Below, in pieces: positions 10,357-19,512 of a DNA stretch of 64,000 nt (the first letter of the stretch is position 1; each line of letters opens with the position of its first letter). The position numbers and the translations under genes are program-made. Source of the stretch: Phytophthora colocasiae (lineage: Eukaryota; Oomycota; Peronosporomycetes; Peronosporales; Peronosporaceae); assembly GCA_018806915.1 (NCBI GenBank), contig JAGKQI010000069.1:62001-126000 (forward strand), read 5' to 3'. Below the pieces are notes generated by a model, which was not told the origin of the DNA, ran no database searches, and worked only from the letters and a program-made list of their open reading frames with translations.

Positions 10357-10406
10357 ATAGCGTCAAACAGTCAAATAGCGTCAAACAGTCAAATAGCGTC
10401 AAACAG
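10357..10406. repeat. 18-bp tandem repeat, 2.8 copies
   Basis: The unit ATAGCGTCAAACAGTCAA starts at 10357, 10375 and 10393, the last copy being partial and running into a G-rich tract. It sits in the 440 bp between the MULE gene and the mariner element, which otherwise shows no gene. Confidence 0.9.
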
Positions 10407-10525
10407 GGGGAGGGGTAGGGATGAAGTCAGGATCTGTCGTGCTCGACGTGCGCTGGCAAACTGTCTCTTGCACTGTGTGCATGAAGGTTTTGCTGTGCTT
10501 AACGCTACATCTTTGTGTGTTTATA

Positions 10526-11903
10526 CTACCTCTGTGCGGAAAATAATGAGCATTTTAAAAAAAAATGCGCAGCGCTCCGCCTCGTTGTTTTGGGGAGTTA
10601 TTAGATTTGCAGAGGAGGCTATGCGTTTGTGTTGAACTGCTGACAAAACCAAAAAGAAATTTGTGAGCGTACGTGCTCCGCCACATTAGAAGTACTACTA
10701 GTAGTAAAACGGATCAAACTCAGACGTCGTTGACGTCTCACGAGCAGTTAATGCGTCTGGAACATCCACAGGAGTTGTCAATACAGAAAAGGAGAGTGCT
10801 ATAGCCGCCTGCTGTGCTATGGCAAGCGTTGATCCGTCGCAAGGCAGCGAAATCGGCAACTTATCGGCACGTATCAGCTTTTCCTTGTGCAAATGCCCGA
10901 GTCGATAGTTGTTGCGGCCTTCATTCTTAATCATCCAGCCATCAGAGAATCCTGCGTCGTTAACCAGCATCCGACGCGATATATCGCGTGTCATCGACAC
11001 AGGACGCGTCTCCTCAACACCAGCCGGTCGATTGACACTCCGTCGCCGCGTAATGTACGTCTCCACTACCGGCCAAATGCCGACTTTGCCGTCCCAATCA
11101 CCGCGTGGACGCGCGACCGCACAGAGAAACATAACTTTAGTAATGTAACGCTTGCTTTGAACAGCTTGGACCGGAGGCTCTTCGGTAGGGCACCCATCTT
11201 TCCCTGTGAGCACATATACATGCTGCCCAACCTTCTTCACGTAAAACCACTTTTCGTCGATGTGGACCACGTCGTGCATTGCGTCGAACTTGTAGGTTCC
11301 ATCAAGCTGAGGGATCACATGATCCATGCAGAACTGGATCCTCTTGAGGCGATGCGAAGCGGCGAGCGGTGGACGAGTTTGCCTTAGCGCACGACGTAGG
11401 AAGCCCTCCTTCACGAGTTGTTGCACGAGATATGAGCTCACGCCAGACCCCTGTTGTATAGCACGCTGGTGCTCACGGTTATTTACTGGCACCTCGGCGA
11501 GGCGCTTGCACAGCTCCACGCGGTTCTTCTTCTTTCGCCCTCGGGAGTTTTTTCTCGACTTGACTACCGCTGCTACCCGGTCTCCCATTGACCTGATACC
11601 CTGTTCCCAAATGCGAGAAACAGCGCAGCGGTTTACATTAAAGTAGGCAGCGGTCCGCCCGATATCGCCATGCCTAAGCACCCCTCCGTCGCTGTGAAGG
11701 AGCAGCATCTCCCACACTGCTTGGCGCTCTTCGTCAGATACCTGTGATCTTTCCATTGCCGCTCCGGTTTGAAAGTGGGGAGGTCCAGCGGGAAGATTGG
11801 GCGTGAAATTCGAAATTCAAAAGTTGATCAGATTTGCAAGGTATAGATTCTGAACAGGATGTAATACAATTGCAAATGCTCATTATTTTCCGCACGGAGG
11901 TAG
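10526..11903 (-). mobile_element. Plant-type mariner element, 1,378 bp, TA target duplication
   Basis: Inverted repeats of 30 bp start CTACCTCYGTGCGGAAAATA at 10526-10555 and 11874-11903, with 29 of 30 positions matching. TA dinucleotides flank both ends (10524-10525 and 11904-11905). The CTACCTCCGT start recalls the CTCCCTCCGT ends of plant mariner and Stowaway elements. Inside is a minus-strand transposase frame with an abnormal C-terminus (10698-11756). Confidence 0.9.
10698..11756 (-). pseudogene. Mariner transposase lacking the distal catalytic Asp residues
   Basis: The 352-residue frame starts at 11756. The N-terminal half has helix-turn-helix features (IGRTAAYFNVNRCAVSRIWE) and a basic linker (KSRKNSRGRKKK). 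The first catalytic Asp is in VVHIDEKWFYV. VMFLCAVARPR, GKVGIWPVVE and NRPAGVEETRPVSMTRD follow, typical of plant-type mariner transposases. After MLVND the expected QDNAKPH-type block with the second and third Asp is absent. Unrelated sequence ending EFDPFYY takes its place. The protein should be catalytically dead. It is bounded by intact TIRs, so the copy could still be moved in trans. Confidence 0.85.
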
Positions 11904-11905
11904 TA

Positions 11906-12772
11906 GTATTTTGTCGGCACGATATACCAGTGGCTGCAAAGTGTACCCTACGAAGCGAAAGATATGTCGAAACGAACCGGCGCCGTTCGCGACGCGTTCG
12001 AGAAGTTTTCTGGGACTGTTCATCACGCACTACCACATTCCGATCAACATTAGTGATAACTAACGGGTAGAATATATAGGGCCACTTGCTACCGATGTAT
12101 TTTCAGCACTGACAAGGGTTAAGTGCTCGAACCGGCATCACGGAAAGTAACAGTTGTGGACATTATCGTGTAAGTTCTTTTCCCTGAACGCCAAACGCTG
12201 GCAGGTCCAAACTTCTTGTCGTAGCTCGAATTCTAATATCGATGGTTTCCACGAAATGGCGAAATGACGATCGGATTAGAATCTCAATCGTGCAGATTCG
12301 ACATGTACATGTGCAGTAATTCGAGCAATTTATCTTCCTGACAAGTGTGTGTTGTCTCGCGTCCGACATCATGTGTCGTGTTATGTTGTTACCCGTATCA
12401 TCAGTTCACTTTTGGGGTCAATCTCTTTATTTGGCTGGAGTATTTAATACATGAATCAAGGCCCAGCTTACCATCATTCGAACCAACTACATGTACATGT
12501 ATGGCAATCTTTTCATCAGACGGTACACCGATATCGAACCGGTGTCGTTCTCTATTCTTTCTCCAATCACAGCTCTTGATTTTCAACCTGATTAGAGGCC
12601 CGGTACGCATACCGGTCTAAGAAAAGGATCGAGCCTGAAGCGTCGGAGAGCTACGTACGCCGATACCGGCAGCTAGAGCACAAGCCACTTGTGCTCTCAC
12701 CTTCCCAAGGGCAATAACCGCCCAAAACGACCCTTGTGCACCACTTGCAGACCTCCTTCTAGAGCTCTCCCA
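11906..12772. other. Intergenic region upstream of the PKA gene
   Basis: No gene was recognised. Short ACATGTACATGT-type palindromic words occur near 12302 and 12492. The right end is presumably promoter and 5'UTR of the kinase gene. Confidence 0.5.
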
Positions 12773-13906
12773 ATGTTCCGGAAGAAAACCCAAGGTCCCG
12801 CAGTGGACGACAAAGAAGCGCCCGTGGACGCCATCTCGCCTGCTGCACCGGTGGATGCTCCTCGTGGCCCACGTCGAACATACACTCTGGACGACTTTGA
12901 GTTGCTGGCCACATTGGGAACTGGCACGTTCGGTCGAGTTCGACTAGTGCAACTTAAGGGGGTGGGTAGCTTCCACGCGTTGAAAATCCTTAAGAAGAGT
13001 GAGATCTTACGGCTACAACAACTGCATCACATTAAGTGCGAAGTGGAGATCCTCAGCAAGATCCAGCACCCGTTCATCGTTAACTATTTGGGTCACTTCC
13101 AGGACGAGCGGAGACTGTACTTGGTACTGGAGTATGTCCAAGGAGGAGAACTGTTTTCGTACTTAAGACGTCAAGGACGCTTCCCAGACCATGTAGCTTG
13201 CTACTATGCGTCTCAATTGGTCATGGCAATGGCATATCTCCATGCGCAACACATTATCTATCGAGACTTGAAGCCGGAGAACCTCCTCATCACATCGGAA
13301 GGTTCACTCAAGATCACAGATTTCGGATTCGCGAAAATCGTGGAAGACAAGACGTGGACGTTGTGTGGGACGCCGGAATATCTCGCACCGGAGATTATTC
13401 AGAGCAAAGGACATGGCAAGTCGGTAGATTGGTGGGCACTTGGAGTTCTCATCTACGAGATGTTGGCAGGGTATCCGCCGTTCTACGACGAGAACCCGTT
13501 CGGCATTTACCAGAAGATCCTGGATGGGAAAGTAGACTTCCCCAAGCACATAGACTCCAAGGCTAAGGATCTCATCAAGAAACTCCTTTCTCAGGACCGC
13601 ACGAAGCGACTCGGTACGTTTTTAACTGGATAAAACAGTGTTTTGATCCAAGAAACTTATTCCTTTTCTTGTATTCTTTCAGGTTGCTTACGAGGTGGAT
13701 CGGAGGACGTGAAGAAGCATAAATATTTCGCAAAAGTGGACTGGGATGCGGTGCTCGCACGCTCGGAAACACCACCGTACTTGCCTCCAGTTGGAGGTCC
13801 AGGTGATCACACGCACTTTGACGAGTACCCCGACTCGCCTATTGACGACTCGGTCGTGTTGTATGGGGAAGATCGAGCCGCCTTCGACGTATTTGACCAA
13901 TTTTAA
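12773..13906 (+). CDS. cAMP-dependent protein kinase catalytic subunit (AGC kinase)
   Basis: Two exons, 12773-13613 and 13683-13906, are separated by a 69-bp intron (GTACGT...TTTCAG) and encode 354 residues. The start is the first ATG in frame; the open frame extends upstream without one. The kinase domain has a glycine loop GTGTFGRV (about residue 49), ATP-binding Lys in FHALKILKK, catalytic YRDLKPEN, DFG in KITDFGFAK, and the PKA-type activation loop TWTLCGTPEYLAPE. The protein ends exactly in FDQF, the hydrophobic C-tail motif that in PKA packs on the kinase core. No cyclic-nucleotide domain is present, so it is the catalytic subunit of PKA rather than a PKG. It would phosphorylate basic-directed Ser/Thr sites under cAMP control. 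The dynein gene converges tail to tail with a 72-bp gap. Confidence 0.93.
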
Positions 13907-13978
13907 GTTCCTCTGCGAGCAAATAAATACCTTTCCATGTCTTGCGCTGACTGAAGATGGCATATATTGATATATTCA

Positions 13979-16900
13979 CTAGTCGTGCTTGTTAGACTGA
14001 ATGGCACGCAGTAGTTTAGCTGTCTGCTCTTCTATACTAGAAGCTGGAGCACAAGTCCCGTTGGCTTCAGACACTTGGACCTGAGCTGGAACTCGGTATA
14101 CTGTCACGTCTCCAGTTGAATCTCCGACCACCAACACTGGAGCTTTTGGTGCAAAGGCGACGGTGGTGCATTCCAACGGAACTTCCACTAAGATAGGGAG
14201 TGCCACCGTATTGGCAGCATTGGGGTCTCTGTAGGTATCGTCCAGTCCGTCTTCACCTTCTCCCTTTGGCGTTTCTCGAGAAGTAATTCCTAAACCATCA
14301 GGATCAGTCTGCTTAACGACTGGAGCAGGAACGGAGATGTATTTCTTCGGGAAATGACGGACAATTGGGTCCAAAGTAGACTGAGCGAGGTCCCAAAGCT
14401 CAATTCGGCCATCTTCCGCCACAGCAGCAAATACAGCAGCATCACTAGGGCTCCAAGAAGCTCCTAATACAGCTTGAGCCAAGTCAACGGAGTGAAATGT
14501 GAGGTTTGCGTCGCCTTTAGGATCTGCTTGATGCCATAATTTGAGACTCCAGTCACCTGAACAGGACAAAAAGAGGTCGTTCGAGAATGGAGAGACCAAA
14601 AGCTGGTACACTGGGCCTGTGTGGCCGATGTACGTCTGCAAATACTGTTCGTTGTACGACACAGAACACTTGTGGATCAGTCCGTCCTCTGTTCCCACAA
14701 AATACACAGAGGGATCTCCACGACTAGCAAAAGCCAGACAACGTCCACTCGCTTGTCGGGAGATAATACCATCACCAATCCCACCAGCTCCATTTGTTCC
14801 AGTAGCTGCCGTTCCTACACCTCCAAGAAGCGGGTTTGGCGATCGCTTGAGTGTCATCAAGTCACTATAACTTAAGCCTTTCTTGAGGCTCCATTCGACG
14901 ACTCGACCGTCACTTGAAACACTAACAACACTCTCACCACCTCCACGTGCGACCCAACGGACTTGCCACACTGCATCAAGGTGTTTCCCACTCATCCCCG
15001 AGCTAGTTGCAATAGGAACGGGTACATGTTTCAAAGCAGTGTCGTCTCCAGGAGTAGTTGTAGTACCGGTAGAAGGGGTAGCAGTAGAATCGTCTTTCCG
15101 AGTGTCGTATATAGCCACGACTCCATCTGCAAAACCCGCAGCTAGGAGATACGGGTGAGCTGTACTGAAATCAATAGAAGTCACACTCACAGGCAGATGA
15201 TAAATCCTCTCAGGGTATTCTGGGTTCGTTAGAGACCAGAAAAGTACTAGACCGTCACGTTTTTCACCAGATTCAGGAGGTTGAGACGGTTGTCCAGGTT
15301 TGTTAGGTCCGTTTGCAGGACTTGGAGTTGAATCTCCAAGTCCAGATGGATTAAAAGGCTCTGTACGAGCGTAGGAAACCGCTAACAAGTCTTCGTTCGC
15401 AGTATTCCATGCCAGACAGCTCACAGCCCGATCTTTCGTAAGTTCACACCGGAAAGTCCACAATTGCTCCAGTTCTTGCTTTGGATCTGAGCGTCCAGTT
15501 CCAATCGTAGTTGGAAATCCCATCGTTAGCACTGGAACAAGTAAACTCGGTAGAACGGGAGCATCAGGGACTTCCAGAGACGGGAAATCTCGATACCTTA
15601 CGTGTTGCTCATGATAAACGTTCTGCTGTACCGCTCGCTCCACAATATTTGCTGTTAACAATAGAGAGGACGATCCCAGAACGTGAGATGTACGCTGACG
15701 GCCGATAATTTCCCCAATATCAACGTTCGTATTGGCTCGAGCGTAGACGTTGTTGGACTTTGCGTCTCCATTTGCTGGTCCACTGATAACCCCCCTGGAG
15801 GCATTGGCAACACTCATTCCAACCTGGGAATTGGTAGCAACACTACCAGAACTGGCACCTTCAGCTCCCAAATTTGCGAAATCTTGAGAAGCACCAGTGG
15901 ATATGTTCCCACTACTTTGTTCAGCAATAAGGACCGAAGCATTCGAGTTCCCGGATACGGCAGCCATTACATTGGATCTCTGACTGTCAAACATACGGGA
16001 CTTTTGGCTGTACGCAGTGCTACGCCCGTGTCGGTCCTTCCTCCGACTCTGCTTTAAAGTTTGATGCTGTCTGGCACGTAAATCCTCGACAATATCACCA
16101 TCAACATCCAGTACACAACCAGGAGATGCTAAAGTCGCACCAACGATCTCCTCCACTTGGTGTTTTAGTTGGACGTCACCTATTCCGACACCAGTGGTTT
16201 CAGCTGATGGCAAAGCTGTAGAAGTTCCTTCTCCGGTCTCTTTCACCTGTGTTTCGTTTGTATTTTGAGTCTGCATTTGAGTTTCCGAGTTGGATACAGG
16301 TCCTTCCTCATTGTCATTGTTACTTTCGTCCTCCATCTTTCCACAATCGTAAATATCCCAATCTGTAGCTACACACGCGGCATCTCGAGTTGCAGGAGGA
16401 GCTGTCATGACTTCCTTGGCTTTTTGTGCTAATTGCAACGTCTGAGCTCTTCCCTCAACGAATTTGTCACTCCCTTTCTTCTGTGCACAAACAGTTTGGT
16501 AGCGTTTGTTCCGAGCTGAAATTGCCACGTGATTTGGAGCATCTTGAGCCACACAAACACTTCGGATCTCCAACAAAACTTCCGTCGCAGTCTCTGCTAA
16601 CGTCACAGTGATCGGAACTCGACGTGGTTTCCCAGAAATCAATCCTGAAATGGACTTCTTCACTTGCAACGGAGTGGAATCCACAATCGTAGTGCCTAGA
16701 ACTGGTTCCTTCGACTCTTCTTTATCTTCTTCTTGAGCTTCAATATCCGTAATTGTAACAACACGATACTGATCTTCTTCTTGGTTTGACGGTGTGGGAT
16801 TAACCCCAACATGTTCATTAACACTTGGTTTGTGCTCCTTCCGGACACCTCTCCCCACCAACTTCCCTCCAGCCCCCACAACAGATGAAGAACTTTCGTT

Positions 16901-17308
16901 ATCTGAATCATTATCAGCTGAAGAAGATGACGCAGTACTGAAGAGCATACTAGCACCAATGACTGATGCTCCAGCAGTTGATGCTCCAATAGCATGGGCT
17001 TTTGATCGACTACCTTTACCCTTTCCTTTCGTTCGTGTATCACCGGAGATTGAAGGTTTAATCCGACTCACAAGCAAAGACTGAGGGGTGACATCCGTTC
17101 CGTCCAGATAAACTCGAGTCGAATGACCTGCTCCATGTCCGGAACCTCCTCCATTCACGTTAGCCACACTACCGTTCACTCTTCGACTGGAATTGGATAT
17201 GGACGAAGCTCCAATGACTCGAGATCGACCCGTAGCGTCTCGTTTACTGCCATGAACCTGCTTCGTACTACTACCGACGGGAATCTTGGCACTCGATGGA
17301 GTCGCCAT
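13979..17308 (-). CDS. Axonemal dynein intermediate chain, DNAI4/WDR78 type
   Basis: The frame encodes 1,109 residues from the ATG at 17308; an upstream in-frame non-ATG extension exists but has no ATG support. The first 560 or so residues are Ser/Gly/Thr-rich and disordered. YRDFPSLEVPDAPVLP leads into the conserved part LWTFRCELTKDRAVSCLAWN, then GLVLFWSLTNPEYPERIYH, then several WD40 repeats (FADGVVAIYDTRKD, LFLSCSGDWSLKLWH, VAEDGRIELWDLA, VVGDSTGDVTVYRV). The LWTF...SCLAWN and NPEYPERIY blocks are characteristic of the WDR78/DNAI4 group, an intermediate chain of inner-arm dynein f/I1 (IC138 in Chlamydomonas). It would act in zoospore flagella. The disordered N-terminus is long for the family. 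Confidence 0.88.
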   Translation of the reverse strand: MATPSSAKIPVGSSTKQVHGSKRDATGRSRVIGASSISNSSRRVNGSVANVNGGGSGHGAGHSTRVYLDGTDVTPQSLLVSRIKPSISGDTRTKGKGKGSRSKAHAIGASTAGASVIGASMLFSTASSSSADNDSDNESSSSVVGAGGKLVGRGVRKEHKPSVNEHVGVNPTPSNQEEDQYRVVTITDIEAQEEDKEESKEPVLGTTIVDSTPLQVKKSISGLISGKPRRVPITVTLAETATEVLLEIRSVCVAQDAPNHVAISARNKRYQTVCAQKKGSDKFVEGRAQTLQLAQKAKEVMTAPPATRDAACVATDWDIYDCGKMEDESNNDNEEGPVSNSETQMQTQNTNETQVKETGEGTSTALPSAETTGVGIGDVQLKHQVEEIVGATLASPGCVLDVDGDIVEDLRARQHQTLKQSRRKDRHGRSTAYSQKSRMFDSQRSNVMAAVSGNSNASVLIAEQSSGNISTGASQDFANLGAEGASSGSVATNSQVGMSVANASRGVISGPANGDAKSNNVYARANTNVDIGEIIGRQRTSHVLGSSSLLLTANIVERAVQQNVYHEQHVRYRDFPSLEVPDAPVLPSLLVPVLTMGFPTTIGTGRSDPKQELEQLWTFRCELTKDRAVSCLAWNTANEDLLAVSYARTEPFNPSGLGDSTPSPANGPNKPGQPSQPPESGEKRDGLVLFWSLTNPEYPERIYHLPVSVTSIDFSTAHPYLLAAGFADGVVAIYDTRKDDSTATPSTGTTTTPGDDTALKHVPVPIATSSGMSGKHLDAVWQVRWVARGGGESVVSVSSDGRVVEWSLKKGLSYSDLMTLKRSPNPLLGGVGTAATGTNGAGGIGDGIISRQASGRCLAFASRGDPSVYFVGTEDGLIHKCSVSYNEQYLQTYIGHTGPVYQLLVSPFSNDLFLSCSGDWSLKLWHQADPKGDANLTFHSVDLAQAVLGASWSPSDAAVFAAVAEDGRIELWDLAQSTLDPIVRHFPKKYISVPAPVVKQTDPDGLGITSRETPKGEGEDGLDDTYRDPNAANTVALPILVEVPLECTTVAFAPKAPVLVVGDSTGDVTVYRVPAQVQVSEANGTCAPASSIEEQTAKLLRAIQSNKHD

Positions 17309-17420
17309 ACACGTCCGACTTCTTACGTTTTGATAATGAAACGACGCGACTGGAAACAATTGTATCTACGATTCGTAAAAAAAATGATATTGTCGAAGAA
17401 GTCCTGAAAGACTAGGAGGT

Positions 17421-18937
17421 TTATTCCTTGGACGTTTGAATGGGGGAGCGTTGCAACAGGTAACTTCCATCCGTGTTAGCGTCGATACTTTTGGGTGTCA
17501 TGAGGGACACGACCACCGTCACAACGGGAGGGATGATGAGCGTTACGATGAACGTGATCATGCTGTTCTGCGAGTACAGTCCTTCCGGTAGAATGAACCA
17601 GTTGAAGCCACCCACAAACTTTCCCTGAGCGATCACTCCGCAGATGAAGATAGTGAGCAGTCCAGCTGCACTACCAGCCAATGCACCCGTACGAGTAGCA
17701 CGCTTCCATGTTCCGAGTAGCATGGGGCCAACTGCAGCCGTACACAACAGATCGGCGATCAGGAACAGATTGAGAATGTTGTACTGCTGGTACCCGATCA
17801 CGATAGCTGGTACATTCAATAACGCGACAATGATACGAGCGTGAAGCAGTGAAAGCTTGGGGAAACACGTCGTCAACTCCGCTGCAATTCCAATTTGAAT
17901 CGAGTCCGAGACGCCACTGGCCAGCATCGCAATGACAATAACAATCAACACTTCCCAGCCTCGACCCATGTCGATCAAGATCGCGAAGAATAAGTCTCCA
18001 TCCGGGTACGCGAGATACGAGACCATACCAGCCAGCGCAAGAGCCACTGTGAACGGGATAATGATGCAGCAAGCCAGTAACGCAGCTTTACGGAGTGTGT
18101 GGTCGTCGTAAGCAGCGTACACGCGCTGCCAGAAGCCCGTAAAGAACAAGTTGGAAGCAGTGACAGCGATCACGAGCGTCACCAGCGTCTCGAAGCCTGC
18201 AACTGTAAATGCAGCGACATTGGTTTCCGACCAGGCTCCGTCCGGAATGGATACATGGAAGCACATGGCGATACACACAACTGCAAGTAGAGCGATAACA
18301 CCAATGCCCTGCCATACGTCAGTCGCCAAACTAGCACGGAGACCGCCAATCAGCAGATAGAGGTTAGTGAGGACTACGACCACCAAGATCGGAATCAGCG
18401 AGTGGGCATTAGGCGACAACATCGTCGTCAGTTGAGCCACGGTGGTGAGTTCGGAAGCCAGCGAGATGAACTGGTAGAAGACCGAAATGAGGCCAATGTA
18501 GACCTGCATAGCATAGCCGAAGCGTTGAGCGACCACGTCCGTCATTGTGACGTTTTCTCCTAGTGCCGAGCGGGTGTAAGGACCCACAGCAGCAAGTACC
18601 AGCATGCCACAAACACCAGACAAAGTGTAGCCAATAACGCCCCATGAACCAGCATCCACACCGATCTGCGGGAAGGAAAAGAGCGTCCATGAGCCCATTC
18701 CAGCGGAGAAGAAGCACCAGGCGAGCCTCAGTGCCGTGGTGGAGTTCTTGGCACTGTCACAGTAATTACAATAATTATTGTCAATATTTCGACATGTGAG
18801 GCAATAAATTGTTTATTGTACCTCACGAAGTTCTTGACAGAGTTAATTTCCATCCGGCGACTAACAATAATGGCGTAAGCAGCCACTGCCACTAGTGTGG
18901 CGATCATTACACCATAAGTGACGCCGCTAGCGAGCAT
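17421..18937 (-). CDS. Sodium:solute symporter family transporter, probable thiamine (or precursor) importer
   Basis: Exon 1 (18937-18822) and exon 2 (18753-17421) join across a 68-bp intron (GTACAA...GACAG) to encode 482 residues. The junction restores VKNFVSAKNSTTALRLAW, the usual SSS-family start in which a first helix precedes an (A)xNS...AWxFFxAGMG segment. About 12 more hydrophobic segments follow, with family features such as ATDVWQGIGV and GVSDSIQIG. The substrate cannot be read from the protein. The leader, however, carries a TPP riboswitch aptamer (19089-19194), and SSS-type transporters with TPP riboswitches are known in marine algae, so thiamine or a thiamine precursor is the best inference. 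It sits in the plasma membrane by family. The alternative is another solute (urea or choline type). Confidence 0.85.
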
Positions 18938-18944
18938 TTTCAAT

Positions 18945-19006
18945 CTACAATAATTGATGTCACAATAATTATAATACAATAATTGCAAATGACAAATGGA
19001 ACTTAC
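18945..19006 (-). other. Predicted 5'UTR intron of the symporter gene
   Basis: On the minus strand a strong donor AA|GTAAGTTCC (GT at 19006-19005) and acceptor TTATTGTAG|ATTG end 8 nt before the start codon. This defines a 62-bp intron in the leader between the riboswitch and the ATG. It holds three copies of an AATTATTGT word, which also occurs in intron 1. Eukaryotic TPP riboswitches usually act on splicing, so this intron is the obvious effector candidate. Confidence 0.65.
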
Positions 19007-19063
19007 TTGAGCTGGATCTAGAGGTGAAGCCCCGGGTAGTGGCAAGAAATGAAGACATCACAT
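19007..19063 (-). promoter_or_regulatory. Upstream open reading frames between riboswitch and symporter start
   Basis: Two ATGs follow the aptamer. The first is a minimal ATG-TGA at 19063-19058. The second, at 19058, starts MSSFLATTRGF and on. If the 5'UTR intron is removed, this uORF ends at a TGA four bases before the main ATG. If the intron is retained, it ends inside the intron. Either would lower translation of the transporter. Confidence 0.5.
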
Positions 19064-19088
19064 GTGGTCAACAACAGAACAAAAAAAA

Positions 19089-19194
19089 CAGCAGTCCCTC
19101 CGCCGGTATGACCCGGATCAGGTTTTAAGGGTTTAAATCTCAGCCGGCCAACGCATAGAACTGGTCCAAGGCTGGCAATCGGCACCCCTCGCTG
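19089..19194 (-). ncRNA. TPP (thiamine pyrophosphate) riboswitch aptamer
   Basis: On the minus strand the order is AGGGGTGCC (P1/P2 start), an enlarged variable P3 arm, GGCTGAGA with ACCC after four bases, then ACCTGATCCGG, a short loop, CCGGCGGAGGGA, and a closing CAGC/GCTG P1 helix. These are the thi-box invariants: the CUGAGA pyrimidine-sensing turn, the ACCUGAU core, and the paired CCGG/CCGG P4-P5 arm ending in CG-AGGGA. The long P3 is usual in eukaryotes. It lies in the leader of the SSS transporter, about 150 nt upstream of its ATG and before a 5'UTR intron. TPP binding is expected to alter splicing or translation and so shut down import when thiamine is plentiful. Confidence 0.93.
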
Positions 19195-19455
19195 ATGGTA
19201 CGTCAGTACACGCACAGAGGATCATACACACGAAACACAGAGCACAAAGGAGTTCTCAGTACCAGTACGAGGAGCAGCAGATTCGGGAAAACGTTGACGT
19301 GACAATTTTTATCGAATCATTTTTTTCGTACATATTTCGTGCATTACAGTACGCTTTTGTACTGTAATACATGGTATAAGTACGAGAAATAGAATCTGAA
19401 ACAGACCAATATTTAGATCAAAATGAAACGGACCCTCAAGCACTTAGGTTGTACA

Positions 19456-19492
19456 CTATCACTTTTCCAGTAAAACTATCACTTCCAGTAAA
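19456..19492 (+). promoter_or_regulatory. Duplicated CTATCACTT(TT)CCAGTAAAA motif, possible initiator
   Basis: Two near-identical copies lie end to end about 20-55 nt before the LRR gene ATG. TCACTTYYCCA partly resembles the oomycete initiator consensus (TCATTYYNCA). The fit is imperfect. Confidence 0.35.
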
Positions 19493-19512
19493 AAAAACTT
19501 GTGACGGGAGCT

